This document shows, piece after piece, positions 41,917 to 43,097 of a stretch of 43,097 bases of DNA (the first letter of the stretch is position 1; every line of letters starts with the position of its first letter). The translations under genes were made by a program, and so were the position numbers. Source of the stretch: Scleroderma bovista. Lineage: Eukaryota; Basidiomycota; Agaricomycetes; Boletales; Sclerodermataceae. Where the stretch lies: positions 1 to 43,097 of the forward strand of contig JAYMGJ010000496.1 of assembly GCA_037178675.1 (NCBI GenBank). The letters are read 5' to 3'. A model generated the notes under the pieces. It searched no databases. It saw nothing but the letters and a program-made list of their open reading frames with translations, and had not been told where the DNA came from.

Positions 41917-43097
41917 TACAATGGTCAGTGTATTAACTTCACCTTTCAACGCACCAGGTGGATCCGTAGGACGGGAAATAATACGAAAAAACGAAGCAAC
42001 TCTCCGATATCATTCTGGGGTTTCCTTTACATAATAGGAGTACACTGAAGGGTTGTTCCATCCGTGTGAGCGGGTTAAGTAAATTTGAGTGCGATAGGCG
42101 AATCGGGACATATGGGACTGCCTTGATATGCTTTCTAGCGTCTGCGACAAGGTGATTTCGATGGGCTCTAGGCCATCGCCTGAATCCGGTGGACATGAAC
42201 TGCAATACTGGTATCCACTCGACTCAGAGCAATGAACTTACGATGCGTCGACGATACACGGCGGCAGGGATAGCCTGTCATCGACAGATTGAATAGGTGG
42301 CATATGAGAGAGCACTCCGTAGATTTTGCTTGCATATTTGAGAAGGAAAAGCTTTTGAATGCGGTCCTTAACATAAATCAGAAGGTCGTAGGAGCATCAG
42401 GATGTGCCTCCTGAATGGTCAAAATATTTTCTAGTGTGCGGAACTGACTGATGGTCAATAATATAGTCATGAAGATATGCAGCACAGTCAGCATTCCGGG
42501 GTTCGCAGAACTCCCAAGCGAGATACATCCGTCCAAGTCAACTGCCATGCCACGTCTCTGAACCCGCTTTCGAACGAAAAGTAGAAGTTTGTCAATAGAC
42601 ATAACACAATCACGATGTCACAGTGGATGGAGGTCCAATACAACATGAGGGATGGTGATAAGCTCACCCAAATCCGTCGCTGCCTTCAGTTCCTCAAGTC
42701 GGAAGCAAAGGTGATTCACCAGCTGGTTGAACAATCTTGGCCAATAGGGCTGTCCCGCCGCACGGAGGATCGATGGAGTGAAATCGCCTTATTGAAATCA
42801 CCATTCCCACCGAGTTTCAGGAACCTGCGCCTCATGTCATTTACAGAATTATTAAGAGTAAAGGCACGACCAGAGTGCCCGGAGGGCGGAACGCTGACCG
42901 AGTGCGATGGCATCCTCCAAGTGTGGAACGGCATACGGCACGGTACCGTCATTTAAGTAAATTGCGAGATCATGAAGTATGACCGATCGGTATGACCCGC
43001 CGGGTGACGAAGCTTGTCCAAGGCAGCTCCACCGAGAGTGCCGCCTTCCTGCAAATCCTGCATCGCAGCTTGTTTGTAATACCTCGGCCAAAGAGTA
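41917..43097 (-). pseudogene. Second TPR-HET copy, HET domain deleted, runs off window
   Basis: On the minus strand from the window edge: TPR-like pieces (LEDAIALGQRSALRALW, NDMRRRFLKLGGNGDFNKAI), LLLFVRKRVQ, AVDLDGCISLG, FRTLENILTIQEAHPD, then directly RIQKLFLLKYASKIYGVL, VDTSIAVHVHRIQAM and TRMEQPFSVLLL, with a tail matching the end of the 10872 gene (ACTTCACCTTTCAACGCACC at 41937-41956). Compared with that gene, about 1.35 kb spanning all three HET signature blocks is missing. Frames are broken in several places. At 42570-42572 it keeps CGA (VRK) where the other copy has TGA. Confidence 0.75.

Overview
The window reads as nuclear DNA of a filamentous basidiomycete (Agaricomycetes, probably Boletales or a close relative; the placement rests on gene families, not on a search). 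Evidence for this: genes are cut by many 45-65 nt GT-AG introns; the gene families (TPR-HET, fungal alpha-kinase, Plavaka transposase, integrase-core protein, WD40 proteins with a membrane tail) are ones I know from these fungi; and there are solo LTRs. Nearly every recognisable gene is mobile, duplicated or decaying, so this is an accessory, repeat-rich region.

Layout. 1-6.4 kb: unrecognised exons and a decayed WD40/membrane-tail gene (minus). 6.46-7.04 kb: a solo LTR. 7.65-9.46 kb: a second, better preserved WD40/membrane-tail gene (plus). 10.9-14.1 kb: a TPR-HET heterokaryon-incompatibility-type pseudogene (minus) with a 270-bp internal repeat, followed by a solo LTR (14.18-14.67 kb). 15.0-15.5 kb: a short repeat 'E' split by an LTR-like insertion. 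16.1-19.2 kb: an alpha-kinase gene (minus), followed by an inverted LTR-like copy. 20.3-35.7 kb: one integrase-core gene broken into three pieces by two large DNA elements. 35.9-43.1 kb: a second E copy and pseudogenes or fragments of APC11 (two), PSP1, a possible cytochrome P450 and a second TPR-HET gene that has lost its HET domain.

The central discovery is at 20.3-35.7 kb. Removing 21714-28284 plus one TA, and 28430-35216 plus one AG, joins the integrase exons in frame into a 534-codon gene (stop included) with one remaining internal TGA. The first insert is a 6.57-kb Plavaka-type element with two divergent genes: a 980-codon transposase gene and a 626-codon companion gene. The second is a 6.79-kb element with related 19-bp terminal inverted repeats, the same 2-bp duplication length and no credible gene. 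It is built from three arrays of a CAGACC/GGTCTG minisatellite and three GTC/GAC-rich islands, two of which face each other across a hairpin. It looks like a non-autonomous relative whose subterminal transposase-binding-type repeats were amplified until they fill the element.

Two themes run through the window. Many genes that are otherwise readable are stopped by in-frame TGA where the family has arginine, as expected from CGA to TGA change at CpG. And two introns of the alpha-kinase gene are imperfect tandem copies of the exon that follows, which is what intron birth by tandem duplication of an AGGT site should leave.
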